A stretch of 64,000 bases of DNA, taken from positions 62,001 to 126,000 of the forward strand of contig JAXEIF010000007.1 in assembly GCA_034120015.1 (NCBI GenBank). The letters run 5' to 3'. This document shows, piece after piece, positions 9,156-17,297 of the stretch (position 1 is its first letter; the number at the start of each line of letters is the position of its first letter). Under the pieces are notes generated by a model. That model did no database searches, was not told the origin of the DNA, and worked only from the letters and a program-made list of their open reading frames with translations. A program made the translations under genes and the position numbers. The DNA is from CALXOJ01 sp034120015. Its GTDB lineage: Bacteria > Spirochaetota > Spirochaetia > JAFGXN01.

Positions 9156-9227
9156 AGCGTTTGATGGGAGTCGAACCCACGTCTTCAGCTTGGAAGGCTG
9201 AGGTAATAGCCGTTATACCACAAACGC
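9156..9227 (-). tRNA. tRNA-Gly (anticodon TCC)
   Basis: A 72-base cloverleaf. The acceptor GCGTTTG pairs with CAAACGC, the anticodon loop CTTCCAA gives TCC, and the T-arm is GGGTTCGACTCCC. CCA is not encoded. It is the first gene of the tRNA operon. Confidence 0.95.
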
Positions 9228-9248
9228 ATCTGTCTCATCGACAAACGC

Positions 9249-9277
9249 AGAATAAACTATTTTTCCGGCTTTGTCAA
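9249..9277 (-). promoter_or_regulatory. Promoter of the tRNA Gly-Thr-Tyr operon
   Basis: Near-consensus on the minus strand: TTGACA (9272-9277), 17-base spacer, TATTCT (9249-9254), 21 bases before the tRNA-Gly 5' end. The leader contains a second copy of the tRNA's first eight bases (GCGTTTGT). Confidence 0.9.
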
Positions 9278-9364
9278 TATTTTTGAGGAATTTTTTCCCA
9301 ACCTTTTTATAAAATCCTTTCCGATAGCGAAAAATATCTTGGTCTATCCGTTTTCCCGAATCGG

Positions 9365-9393
9365 TTTACACAGACAACGAAATAAGATATAAT
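9365..9393 (+). promoter_or_regulatory. Sigma-70 promoter with -10 seven bases before an ATG (leaderless start)
   Basis: TTTACA (9365-9370), 17-base spacer, perfect TATAAT (9388-9393), then seven bases and the ATG at 9401. There is no Shine-Dalgarno in the interval. Confidence 0.8.
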
Positions 9394-9400
9394 CGTATCT

Positions 9401-10045
9401 ATGAAAAAGAAAATCCTGGTGTTTCTCGTCGGACTGCTTTTTTTATCCGCAGCAGCATATACACAAAACGGAAACGGAGAAAATCCGAACGAAATCACCA
9501 AAGCTACCGATACGTCAGCAGAAACGGAAAAATCCGATACAAATTCTGTCGGCGATGCCCCCGTATCCGACGCTCCGGTTTACATCGGGCAGCCGACGCC
9601 CGAGCCGGAAAAATTTTTTCCGTCAGATACAGAAACACCGGCAGAAGAAACGGAAGAAAGCATTCGGACAAAACTGGACGAAAACCGTCGAAATTACATT
9701 ACATACAAAACACTGCAGTATACTTCGGTGGGAGTCGCCGCACTCGGGTTACTGATGGTGATTCTGGATGCTTTTATCGAAACAGGCAGCGAATACCCGT
9801 ATACGCCGATTCCGTCGGAATCCAATCCCAATCCGACAGCGGTTACCACCGCATTCGGCAACCTCAGCATTGCGGGAGCCGTCGTTACCGCCGTCGGAGC
9901 CGGCGCCAGTATCGGTTTTCAGTTTCCCTACAGAAAATACCGTAACCGTCAGTATATTCTCGAAAACCGTCTTCGCGATCTCGAAAAGCTGAACGAAACA
10001 AAAACCGGTTTGGAGGAAATTATAAAAGAAGTGGTTGTGGATTAA
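9401..10045 (+). CDS. Hypothetical exported protein with internal hydrophobic segments
   Basis: 214 residues, family not recognised. A signal peptide (MKKKILVFLVGLLFLSAAAY) is followed by a low-complexity Thr/Glu/Pro/Ser-rich linker (about residues 22-85). A charged segment, a hydrophobic segment (SVGVAALGLLMVILDAF, ~107-125) and a second Gly/Ala-rich hydrophobic segment (~150-170) come next, then a basic and helical charged tail. This pattern, a proline-rich linker then two hydrophobic helices, is seen in many spirochaetal periplasmic or inner-membrane proteins of unknown function. A perfect -10 box ends seven bases before the ATG and no ribosome site is visible, so initiation is likely leaderless. 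The last four bases overlap the end of the convergent glpK gene. Confidence 0.75.
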   Translation: MKKKILVFLVGLLFLSAAAYTQNGNGENPNEITKATDTSAETEKSDTNSVGDAPVSDAPVYIGQPTPEPEKFFPSDTETPAEETEESIRTKLDENRRNYITYKTLQYTSVGVAALGLLMVILDAFIETGSEYPYTPIPSESNPNPTAVTTAFGNLSIAGAVVTAVGAGASIGFQFPYRKYRNRQYILENRLRDLEKLNETKTGLEEIIKEVVVD

Positions 10046-11562
10046 TCAATCCAGCCGTAACTTCTTTCCAAAGCTTTTTTCCAATCCGCCAGCAGTGCCA
10101 ACCGGCGACCCGCGTCCATTTGCGGTTTCCATACTTTATCGATCTGCCAGTTTTGAATCAGTTCGTCGAAAGAATTCCAAAAACCGACAGAAAGTCCGGC
10201 AGCATAGGCTGCACCGAGCGCTGTTGTCTCGGTTACAACCGGACGAATCACCGGAATTTTGAGCAAATCGGACTGAAACTGCATCAGAGGTTCGCTGTTG
10301 GTCATTCCGCCGTCGACTTTCAGTTCGGGAATACGAATATCCGCATCGCGGCTCATAGCCTGAAAAATGTCGAAGGTCTGAAATGCGGTAGCCTCCAAAA
10401 CGGCACGGGCAATATGCCTCCGGTCGGCATACCCGGTCAGGCCGCATATCACACCGCGGGCACGGCTTCGCCAATACGGTGCGAAAAGACCGGCAAATGC
10501 GGGCACAAAATAAACACCGCCGTTATCTTCGACTTCGGCCGCCAGCTTATCAATCTCTTTCGATGTCCGTATCAGACCGAGATTATCCCTTACCCATTGA
10601 ATCAGGGATCCGGCAACCGCGACCGAACCTTCCAAAGCATAAACCGGTTTTTCGTTTCCCTTCCGATAGGCGACCGTCGTTAACAGACCGGAATCGGAAT
10701 ACACAATATGTTTTCCGACATTCATGAGCAAAAAACCGCCGGTACCGTAAGTCGATTTCGACATTCCCGGCTTAAAACAGGTTTGTCCGAAAAGAGCAGC
10801 CTGCTGATCGCCCAAAATTCCGGAAAAAGGAACCCCCTCACCGAAAGGAGAATCGGCAGAAGAATAGCCGTACGGAACTTCGGGAATGGAAGAGACGATT
10901 TCGGGAAGAGATTTTTTCGGACATCCGAATAAATTCAGCAATTCGTCATCCCAGGAAAGCGATGTCAGATCCATTAAAAATGTACGGCACGCATTGGTGA
11001 CATCCGTAACAGACAAACCGCCGCGGGGACCTCCCGTCATATTCCAGAGAATCCATGTATCAATCGTTCCGAAAAGGACTCTGCCGGCTTCCGCCTCTTC
11101 CCGCAAACCGGACACATTATCCAAAAGCCATTTGATTTTCGATCCGGAAAAATAAGGAGACAGCATCAGTCCCGTTTTTTCGAGAAAACGGTATTTACCG
11201 CCGGAGGCCAGAGTTTCGTTGATAAAATCCTCACCGCGCAAATCCTGCCAGACGACAGCATTGGCATACGGTTTTCCGGTTTCGCGATTCCATGCGATAA
11301 CGGTTTCGCGCTGATTGGTAATTCCGACCGCCGCAATTTCCTCTTTGGAGTCTTCAATCGATGCCTGTTTCAGTGTCTCCCGAATACATTCGACCGTGTT
11401 CTCCAGAATCTCGATCGGATTGTGTTCAACCCAACCGGGTTTGGGATAAATCTGCTTATGTTCTTTCTGAAAAGAAAAACAGGGGGTACCCGCATGATCA
11501 AACAATATGAAACGGGTACTGGTTGTCCCCTGATCAATCGAACCGACATATTTTACAGACAT
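10042..11562 (-). CDS. glpK: Glycerol kinase
   Basis: 506 residues, normal length for the FGGY kinase GlpK, which phosphorylates glycerol to sn-glycerol 3-phosphate with ATP. Visible motifs are the N-terminal phosphate loop SIDQGTTSTRFILFDHAG, substrate-site segments NQRETVIAW and DQQAALFGQ, and the C-terminal nucleotide-binding GGMTNSEPLMQFQSDLL. No glpF, glpD or glpO is next to it, so the uptake and oxidation steps must be encoded elsewhere. The ATG is preceded by a strong Shine-Dalgarno (CGGAGG) that lies in one arm of a long hairpin (11568-11605), suggesting control of translation. The gene ends tail-to-tail with a hypothetical gene, overlapping four bases. Confidence 0.95.
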   Translation of the reverse strand: MSVKYVGSIDQGTTSTRFILFDHAGTPCFSFQKEHKQIYPKPGWVEHNPIEILENTVECIRETLKQASIEDSKEEIAAVGITNQRETVIAWNRETGKPYANAVVWQDLRGEDFINETLASGGKYRFLEKTGLMLSPYFSGSKIKWLLDNVSGLREEAEAGRVLFGTIDTWILWNMTGGPRGGLSVTDVTNACRTFLMDLTSLSWDDELLNLFGCPKKSLPEIVSSIPEVPYGYSSADSPFGEGVPFSGILGDQQAALFGQTCFKPGMSKSTYGTGGFLLMNVGKHIVYSDSGLLTTVAYRKGNEKPVYALEGSVAVAGSLIQWVRDNLGLIRTSKEIDKLAAEVEDNGGVYFVPAFAGLFAPYWRSRARGVICGLTGYADRRHIARAVLEATAFQTFDIFQAMSRDADIRIPELKVDGGMTNSEPLMQFQSDLLKIPVIRPVVTETTALGAAYAAGLSVGFWNSFDELIQNWQIDKVWKPQMDAGRRLALLADWKKALERSYGWID

Positions 11563-11567
11563 AAAAA

Positions 11568-11605
11568 CCTCCGTTGTTTATCTTAGCACGAAAAAACAAC
11601 AGAGG
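11568..11605 (-). promoter_or_regulatory. Hairpin burying the glpK Shine-Dalgarno; also terminator-like
   Basis: On the minus strand CCTCTGTTGTTT (11594-11605) pairs with AAACAACGGAGG (11568-11579), a 12-bp stem with one G-U pair and a 14-base loop. The 3' arm is the glpK ribosome site and is followed by five T, so the structure could also end transcription from the upstream gene. Confidence 0.65.
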
Positions 11606-11626
11606 CAAATTTTTTCTTTTAAAAAT

Positions 11627-13504
11627 TTATTCGGCAGGAAGTGTGTCAAGCATATAATATTGATTGGAATTATTCCATAATGTGTATCCGGAAGCTTTCG
11701 AATTTTTCAGACCGTTCACCTGTTCAACCACATACCGGTCGTACTGACCTTTGTCCATCCAAAATTCCTGAGGCAAACGGAATGCCTGGACATAAGGTCG
11801 GATCAGACAGGCGCCTCTGACGGAAGATTTTGCCCGTGCCGTTCCTTCATCGTAAAGTGTCCGGCTCCATCTCAGATAATCTTCATCATATATGAAAGAA
11901 CGCGGAAAATGAGACGGATAATACATCGGAGAAATCACGTCGACATATTCGGAAAACATCTCGATCCCCTGGCCCATCCAGTTTCCCATTTTATAATAAC
12001 AATTGTATCCGTATAAATCCGTACTGATTGGAACGGTAATTTTTTCCCTCGCTTTTTTTAAAAAAGATTCGAGCGCATCGATATTTCTCATTCCCGATTT
12101 TCTGTGCCGGTAGTAACATGATTCAACGGGACCGTCTGTCGGGAAACGGATATAATCGAACTGAATCTCGTCAACGCCTCTTTCCTGAAGTTCCTCTGCC
12201 AAAGCGATATTGTAATCCCAAACTTCTTCATTAAAAGGATCAACCCAAAATTCACGCTGAACCCATCGCTCTTCACCGGTTTCCTCATCGACTTCTTTAA
12301 ATTTCAATCCCCACGGACGATTGGTTCTGTTATCCCAAATTGCGAAACGGTTGTTTTCGTAACGGTATAATTTCGGATCCTTAAATACAACAATACGGGC
12401 AATTACATACAGATTATTTTCTTTTGCCGTTTGCAGCAGTTCATCCAGCTGATAGCGCGGTACATAAGCGCCCATCTTTCTCGGCATCTCCAGCCGGGAA
12501 TCGAACACGACAAGTCCCTGATCATTTTTGGCATCGACAACAAAAGAATTCAAATTTTTCGATGCAATTGTATTGAGATGGGTTTGCAGGCGGCTTCCGG
12601 AAGCCCAATTGGCATTGATATACAGACCGGTTTTATCGGACGCCTTCTTCATACGCTCCTCTTTGGATTTATTTTCGGGAGAAACAAAACGGGGCAATTT
12701 ATCGATTTTTTCGATCCAACGATGCTCGGTCGTATGATAGAAGCGGATATTCTCGCGTGTATACACTTCCAATACGGCAGGATCTTCCGTCTGCATCCGC
12801 AAATTGATAATTTCTTCCCGAAACGGTGTGGCAATCTCCGTAAAACGGGCCGCATTACGGTCTGCCTCATATAAGCCGCCGCCGTAACCTTTAGCCAAAT
12901 AGACAATTCCCGGACGGGACGAATAACAGACCGCCGCAATTTCTTCGTAAAAATCGGCCCCCATATAAAACGAGGCGCTGAAGCCGGTCAGAGACTTATT
13001 AAGTGATTTCCAGTTTTGTCCGCCGTCGGTCGTCTCAAAAAGACCGTTAAAAGAAGTTCCGAGAAGCATATGGTCGGGATTGGCTGAAGAAAGCGCCACC
13101 GATGAAAAATAATTGCTGCTTTTTAAACCGTTGGAAGCGGAAGTCGGAACGGGATGCCAGGAAAGGCCCCCGTCGGCAGTCACTCGAAGTCCGAGACTGA
13201 ACAATGCCGCCGCACGCTTTCCGTCTATAACGGACATAGAAGTCACTCTTTGAAAAAATCGCCCCTCATCAAACGGATAAACGGTTTTCATCAGCAAACC
13301 TTCGTTTCTGTATTCCGGCTCACCGACTTTCGAGTCAAAGTAAGCCACCCCGTAAGTATCCGAATAGAGAAAATAGTGGTTTTTTTCAAATCGGACAATT
13401 CCTCTCAGCCGGTAGTCGACCCGATTTTCGGAAACCGCAACCTGTTCCCGATCACCGCCGAAAAAAAGAAACAAAAAAGACAACAGTGATGATAAAACTT
13501 TCAT
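11627..13504 (-). CDS. Secreted protein: BNR/beta-propeller-like N-half and DUF4015 glycoside-hydrolase-like C-half
   Basis: 625 residues with a signal peptide (MKVLSSLLSFLFLFFGG). Residues ~30-270 contain propeller-style repeats such as SANPDHMLLGTSFNGLFET followed by TDGGQNW. From about residue 290 the protein reads LYINANWASGSRLQTHL, FVVDAKNDQGLVVFDS, YVIARIVVFKDPKL, EIQFDYIRFPTDG and DVISPMYYPSHFP. These are the hallmark blocks of the DUF4015 (COG1306) putative glycosidase TIM barrel. The substrate is unknown; other members are linked to cell-surface polysaccharide. The ATG is placed by a promoter whose -10 (TATACT) ends six bases upstream, with no Shine-Dalgarno. It is divergently transcribed from the methyltransferase at 13577 and followed by glpK. 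Confidence 0.82.
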   Translation of the reverse strand: MKVLSSLLSFLFLFFGGDREQVAVSENRVDYRLRGIVRFEKNHYFLYSDTYGVAYFDSKVGEPEYRNEGLLMKTVYPFDEGRFFQRVTSMSVIDGKRAAALFSLGLRVTADGGLSWHPVPTSASNGLKSSNYFSSVALSSANPDHMLLGTSFNGLFETTDGGQNWKSLNKSLTGFSASFYMGADFYEEIAAVCYSSRPGIVYLAKGYGGGLYEADRNAARFTEIATPFREEIINLRMQTEDPAVLEVYTRENIRFYHTTEHRWIEKIDKLPRFVSPENKSKEERMKKASDKTGLYINANWASGSRLQTHLNTIASKNLNSFVVDAKNDQGLVVFDSRLEMPRKMGAYVPRYQLDELLQTAKENNLYVIARIVVFKDPKLYRYENNRFAIWDNRTNRPWGLKFKEVDEETGEERWVQREFWVDPFNEEVWDYNIALAEELQERGVDEIQFDYIRFPTDGPVESCYYRHRKSGMRNIDALESFLKKAREKITVPISTDLYGYNCYYKMGNWMGQGIEMFSEYVDVISPMYYPSHFPRSFIYDEDYLRWSRTLYDEGTARAKSSVRGACLIRPYVQAFRLPQEFWMDKGQYDRYVVEQVNGLKNSKASGYTLWNNSNQYYMLDTLPAE

Positions 13505-13510
13505 GGATGA

Positions 13511-13539
13511 AGTATACCGTTTTTTAACGCTTTATTCAA
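13511..13539 (-). promoter_or_regulatory. Promoter of the DUF4015 gene, leaderless type
   Basis: On the minus strand: TTGAAT (13534-13539), 17-base spacer, TATACT (13511-13516), six bases, then ATG at 13504. It lies back to back with the promoter of the divergent gene; the two -35 boxes are two bases apart. Confidence 0.75.
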
Positions 13540-13541
13540 CC

Positions 13542-13570
13542 TTTACCAAAAAAAGTGATTATGATAGAAT
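13542..13570 (+). promoter_or_regulatory. Promoter of the RlmD-type gene, leaderless type
   Basis: TTTACC (13542-13547), 17-base spacer, TAGAAT (13565-13570), six bases (ACCGCA), then ATG at 13577. No Shine-Dalgarno is present. Confidence 0.72.
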
Positions 13571-13576
13571 ACCGCA

Positions 13577-14692
13577 ATGGCGGAAATTGTCGAAATTGAA
13601 AAAATTGTTTACGGCGGATACGGATTGGGGCGGATAGACGGAAAAATCTGCTGGATTCCGTATACGCTTCCGGGGGAAAAAGTCGAAGCAAAACCGGCAG
13701 ATATTTCGAAAACGCATTATATGACAGCCGAAGCAATTGCCATTCGGGAACCGTCGGCCGACCGGATCGAACCGCCCTGCCCTTATTACGGTCGCTGCGG
13801 CGGCTGCGATTTCCAGCACATCCGCTACGAAAGACAGTTACAGCTGAAAACGGCAATCATTGAAGAGTGTGCCGCACGCGCCGGCATCACACTGCCTCCT
13901 TTGCGCACGGTCGCCTCCACCCCGTTCGGCTACCGCAACCGCCTGCGTATCCGCATCGATGCGTCCGGCCGACCGGCGCTCTACCGTAAAGGCAGCCGCG
14001 ACCCGCAACCGATTGACCGCTGCCACTGCGTTTGCGACGCTCTCAACCGCGCACTGGCGCAGCTGACCGAATCGCCGGAGCCGGCAGCCGCCGGCGAAGA
14101 GCGGCAGCTCTACCTCGACCGCGACGGAGAGTGGCGGCAGGCGATTATCGGCGGTCACGGCGCCGCTGCCCTGATGCCGTTTGCGGAGGTCACTTACGAA
14201 ATCAACGAAGCCATCCGCCTCTGGATTTCCGGGGCGGCCGCCGGGACCGCTTCCGGAAAAAGACGCATACTCGACCTTTTTTGCGGCAACGGTAACTTTT
14301 CGCTGCCGCTGACGGAGATCGCCGCTTCGATTACCGGGTTTGATCTCAACGCCGACGCCGTCGCCGCCGCCAACCGCGCGGCCGCCGCCTTTCCCGGGGT
14401 AAAAATCTCCTACCGCCGCGAAGACCTTTACCGTTTTTTGAACCGCGGAAAACCGGCTGCCGCCTTCGATTTCTGCATCGCCGATCCGCCGGCAGCCGGT
14501 CTCAAAAACGGTGCCGCCGCTTTGGCTGCAAGCGGTCTTGAGACCATCGTTTACATTTCCTGTTCTCCGCCCGACCTGATGCGCGACTTGAAAGTGTTGA
14601 CACAAAACTACACGATCGCTGAAGCGGTCTTTTTCGACATGTTCCCGCAAACATCGAAAATCGAGACAGGGGTTTTGTTGAGAAGAAAATAA
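13577..14692 (+). CDS. Class I SAM-dependent RNA (uracil-5-)-methyltransferase, RlmD/RumA/TrmA family
   Basis: 371 residues, somewhat short for the family. Probable role: forming 5-methyluridine in 23S rRNA or tRNA. An N-terminal TRAM-like part (YGGYGLGRIDGKICWIPYTL) comes first. The Fe-S cysteines follow (CPYYGRCGGCDFQH, with a fourth Cys in DRCHCVCDAL). The SAM site is ILDLFCGNGNFSLPL and the catalytic region is DPPAAGLKNG then VYISCSPPDLMRDL, containing the nucleophilic Cys; the usual SCNP reads SCSP here and DPPRAG reads DPPAAG. The middle of the gene (about 13.9-14.5 kb) is clearly more GC-rich than its neighbours, with Ala-rich insertions. Which base it modifies cannot be told from sequence. 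Initiation looks leaderless. Confidence 0.85.
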   Translation: MAEIVEIEKIVYGGYGLGRIDGKICWIPYTLPGEKVEAKPADISKTHYMTAEAIAIREPSADRIEPPCPYYGRCGGCDFQHIRYERQLQLKTAIIEECAARAGITLPPLRTVASTPFGYRNRLRIRIDASGRPALYRKGSRDPQPIDRCHCVCDALNRALAQLTESPEPAAAGEERQLYLDRDGEWRQAIIGGHGAAALMPFAEVTYEINEAIRLWISGAAAGTASGKRRILDLFCGNGNFSLPLTEIAASITGFDLNADAVAAANRAAAAFPGVKISYRREDLYRFLNRGKPAAAFDFCIADPPAAGLKNGAAALAASGLETIVYISCSPPDLMRDLKVLTQNYTIAEAVFFDMFPQTSKIETGVLLRRK

Positions 14693-14700
14693 AGAAGCCG

Positions 14701-14729
14701 TTGACAAAAAAAACAATTTATGTTGTAAA
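14701..14729 (+). promoter_or_regulatory. Promoter of the pnuC-like leader transcript
   Basis: TTGACA (14701-14706), 17-base spacer, TGTAAA (14724-14729). It starts eight bases after the end of the upstream methyltransferase gene and drives a ~115-base structured leader. Confidence 0.65.
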
Positions 14730-14733
14730 AAAT

Positions 14734-14835
14734 CACATAGAAATCGGAATCATTTGCCGCCGGGCATTGAATGTGAAAGCATTCGTAGGCATATCGTCAG
14801 GCCTCAGAAGATATGCGTAACGAATGCTTTTTTTT
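14734..14835 (+). promoter_or_regulatory. Candidate riboswitch/attenuator leader of the pnuC-like gene, class not recognised
   Basis: Three mutually exclusive pairings are visible: CACAT (14734-14738) with ATGTG (14771-14775); GAATG (14769-14773) with CATTC (14780-14784); and GCATTCGT (14779-14786) with ACGAATGC (14820-14827). The last encloses a second stem, GCATATC/GATATGC (14789-14795, 14810-14816), and is followed by eight T (14828-14835), i.e. an intrinsic terminator. This is the layout of a transcription-terminating metabolite sensor. The sequence does not match the TPP, FMN, cobalamin, preQ1, purine or NAD+ consensus as I know them. Confidence 0.6.
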
Positions 14836-14851
14836 CGGGGGGAGACAAAAA

Positions 14852-15547
14852 ATGAAAGAGTCAATTCCGACTCGGCTTTTTAAAACAGAGTTTATTTTGG
14901 GATTTCTATCCGTTTCGGTGATCCTTGTATCGGCCGTATATGATCAGGAGAACAGCACGGCATCCATCGCATCATGCATCGGAACAATTTCGCTGCTTTT
15001 TAACGCCAAAGGAAATCCTGTCGGACAGGCTCTTATGATTCTTTTCAGTTTTCTTTACGGAATGATTTCCTATTCATACGGATATTACGGAGAAATGATA
15101 ACTTATCTCGGCATGAGCGCGCCGATGGCGCTGTTCTCTCTGATTGTCTGGATAAAAAATCCGTACCGTGGACAAAAGAAGGAAGTCGAATTGAGAAAAA
15201 TACTGCCGAAAGAAATTGCTTTTATGTTCTTTTCCTCACTGCCCGTTACCCTGATCTTTTATCCGATACTGAAAGAAATGCATACGACCAATCTCATTCC
15301 GAGTACGCTATCCGTAACAACCAGCTATTTTGCCGTTTATTTAACATTCAAAAGAAGCATCTGGTTCCCGTTGGGTTATGCTCTAAACGATCTTGTTCTG
15401 ATTGTCCTGTGGGGCGCGGCTTTTATCGATTCCGGACAATATTTTTCCGTTCTGGCCTGTTTCTTCGTCTTCTTTGTCAACGACTTATACGGATTATTCA
15501 GCCTCGGTCAAATTTTCAGACGCCAGCAAACAGCATTGCGGGAATGA
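14852..15547 (+). CDS. PnuC-family vitamin/nucleoside transporter
   Basis: 231 residues, membrane protein with about seven hydrophobic segments. The block LYGMISYSYGYYGEM then APMALFSLIVWIKNPY matches the PnuC fold, where the W-x-x-NPY region lines the substrate path. The family carries nicotinamide riboside (PnuC), thiamine (PnuT) or riboflavin (PnuX) by facilitated diffusion with intracellular trapping. Which one applies here is not decided by sequence, and no kinase is adjacent. The start is ATG 14852, preceded by GGGGGAG (14837-14843). An in-frame ATG at 14813 lies inside the terminator stem and is rejected. Expression is probably controlled by the structured leader just upstream. Confidence 0.75.
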   Translation: MKESIPTRLFKTEFILGFLSVSVILVSAVYDQENSTASIASCIGTISLLFNAKGNPVGQALMILFSFLYGMISYSYGYYGEMITYLGMSAPMALFSLIVWIKNPYRGQKKEVELRKILPKEIAFMFFSSLPVTLIFYPILKEMHTTNLIPSTLSVTTSYFAVYLTFKRSIWFPLGYALNDLVLIVLWGAAFIDSGQYFSVLACFFVFFVNDLYGLFSLGQIFRRQQTALRE

Positions 15548-15566
15548 CAACAGGGACACTAAGTGT

Positions 15567-17297
15567 TTAGACTTTTTCTTCCCCGGCTTCGGATACAGAG
15601 GAATCGGCCGCAGGAGATTCTGTCGTGCCGTCCCCTGATGATTTTGCCGGCTTTGTCTCATTCGTACGGTTTTCCGCCGCAACCGTCTTCTCCCCATCCG
15701 AAGGCGCTTCCGCCCCGTCCGGTGCCGCCGGATCGGCTTTCGTTTCCGAGTCGGCCGCATCCGGTTCGGAAACCGGTCCGTCGCCGTAATCGATGGCCTT
15801 GGCCGCCCGCGTCAGCTGGTCGTTTTTATCGCTCTGCTGCATTTTTTCGATTTCGGCACGGCACGACTGCGAATGATTGAGGCCGATTCCGCGCAAAGCG
15901 TAAAGTTTAAACAGACCGACCGGAGACAAAAAGAAAAGCTCATACATAACATCGAGTCCCGTTTCTTCGGTTACGGAAAGACGCATCGCCATGTGTTCGG
16001 CAATGGTTCCCGTCGGCTTGTCTTTGTACCGTGTCCACAAATCCATTAAAAACGGAATCTGCTGCGCATATTTGTAACCGCCGAGAGCATCAAATGCCAG
16101 TTTACGCGTTGTCATCGGATTCTTTTCGTTGCGGACCGTCTCCTGAAGATAGGTCCGGATTTCGGGAAGATTCATTTTCCCGAGCTGACGGATAACCGTC
16201 TCGCGAACCGACCGCTCCGGTTCGTTTTTCGCTTTAAAAAGCATCATCGAAGCATATTCGGTCAGTCCGTTCTCACCGATAAACCGAAAAACCGAACGGC
16301 GAATCTGCCAGTAACCGTCTTTTCCGCCCTGCTCGATTGTTTTTTTCAAATTCGGATTTTTTGTCGAAAGCAGCGAATCGAAAATTTTCAGACGGAGATA
16401 AATATTGTTTTCCGTCATATACGACTCGAGAACAGAGTAAGCATCGACGGTTTCGTAACCGCCCAACCCTTCGGCGGCGGCCATTCGCAAATCGGTCGGC
16501 AAATCGGTATTCTCCAGCTGCTGTTTCAGAATTTCGAACGCATCTCCGGTTTTCAGTTTACCGAGTGTTTTCAGTGCGGCAGCCTGAAAAGCGGTCTGTC
16601 CGTCGGCCGTTTTCCACGCCTCGAGAAGAACCGGTTCGAACGCCGTCATTTTTTTTTCGGCGATCAGATTCATCAGATGGGATTTGACACCGTAATCGGC
16701 ATAACGGAGGACATCTCCCAGAACGCCGACCGTTTTTTCATCCTGTTTTTCCGGAAGAAACGCAAACAGATAATTGAGTGTCGCCTGCTGTAAAACCGTA
16801 TCCCTCACGGGAAGTTCGCTCCACTCTCCGAGAATTTCGTCGTACAAAAACGAATCCCGGTTTTCCCGCCAGTAATCGAGACAGGCCGCCCGAACCGGGG
16901 CGGAAAGCGATTCTCGGTAAAGATTTTCCAGCTGTTCGCGGGGAACGGCTGTTTCGGTTTCCGTTATTTTTTTCAGGGTCTCCAGAATCTGGGTTTCCAT
17001 GCCCCACTTAAAAATTTCTTCGTAAGAGACCGATTCCGCCGGAGAATCCGCCGTTTCGGCTGAGGTCGGCAAAGGTGGCGAAACCGGATTTTCTGAAGCC
17101 GCTTCCGCTTTTGTGTTATCACCGGCCGGCTGCGTTTGATCCGAAACGGAAGCATCCCGCTCCGACGCCGGTGAAAGTTCTGCAGGAACAGACGACTGCT
17201 GCGTCGGGAGTGTCGTTTCGTTATCGGCGGCGGTCAAAGAATGAAAACACAGCGCCGTCATCACTGCTCCGAAAAAAAAGACAGGTCTCTTAATCAC
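15567..17297 (-). CDS. HEAT-repeat periplasmic/secreted protein
   Basis: 576 residues with a signal peptide (MIKRPVFFFGAVMTALCFHSLTA). A low-complexity Thr/Pro/Glu/Ser linker runs to about residue 90. Helical repeats then follow, such as FQAAALKTLGKLKTGDAFEI, LRMAAAEGLGGYETVDAYSV and SVRETVIRQLGKMNLPEI, typical of HEAT/PBS-lyase repeats used for protein binding. The C-terminal ~75 residues are an acidic Ala/Pro/Glu tail. The start is GTG at 17297 with GGAG eight bases upstream, overlapping the murJ end by eight bases, so it is the last gene of the long minus-strand block. Its function is unknown; location at the murJ end hints at envelope work, but that is inference. Confidence 0.8.
   Translation of the reverse strand: MIKRPVFFFGAVMTALCFHSLTAADNETTLPTQQSSVPAELSPASERDASVSDQTQPAGDNTKAEAASENPVSPPLPTSAETADSPAESVSYEEIFKWGMETQILETLKKITETETAVPREQLENLYRESLSAPVRAACLDYWRENRDSFLYDEILGEWSELPVRDTVLQQATLNYLFAFLPEKQDEKTVGVLGDVLRYADYGVKSHLMNLIAEKKMTAFEPVLLEAWKTADGQTAFQAAALKTLGKLKTGDAFEILKQQLENTDLPTDLRMAAAEGLGGYETVDAYSVLESYMTENNIYLRLKIFDSLLSTKNPNLKKTIEQGGKDGYWQIRRSVFRFIGENGLTEYASMMLFKAKNEPERSVRETVIRQLGKMNLPEIRTYLQETVRNEKNPMTTRKLAFDALGGYKYAQQIPFLMDLWTRYKDKPTGTIAEHMAMRLSVTEETGLDVMYELFFLSPVGLFKLYALRGIGLNHSQSCRAEIEKMQQSDKNDQLTRAAKAIDYGDGPVSEPDAADSETKADPAAPDGAEAPSDGEKTVAAENRTNETKPAKSSGDGTTESPAADSSVSEAGEEKV

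Noticed and set aside
9220..9248. Duplicated tRNA-Gly 5' sequence as an attachment site
   Set aside because: The repeat is only 8 bases, no integrase or foreign DNA is near, and it lies in the tRNA leader.
14734..14775. ZTP (pfl) riboswitch, suggested by CCGCCGGGCA
   Set aside because: Only this short stretch resembles the 3' core; the 5' half and pseudoknot partners expected of the class are not present.
15548..15566. Terminator between the pnuC-like and HEAT genes
   Set aside because: The ACAC/GTGT stem is only four base pairs and is too weak to call.
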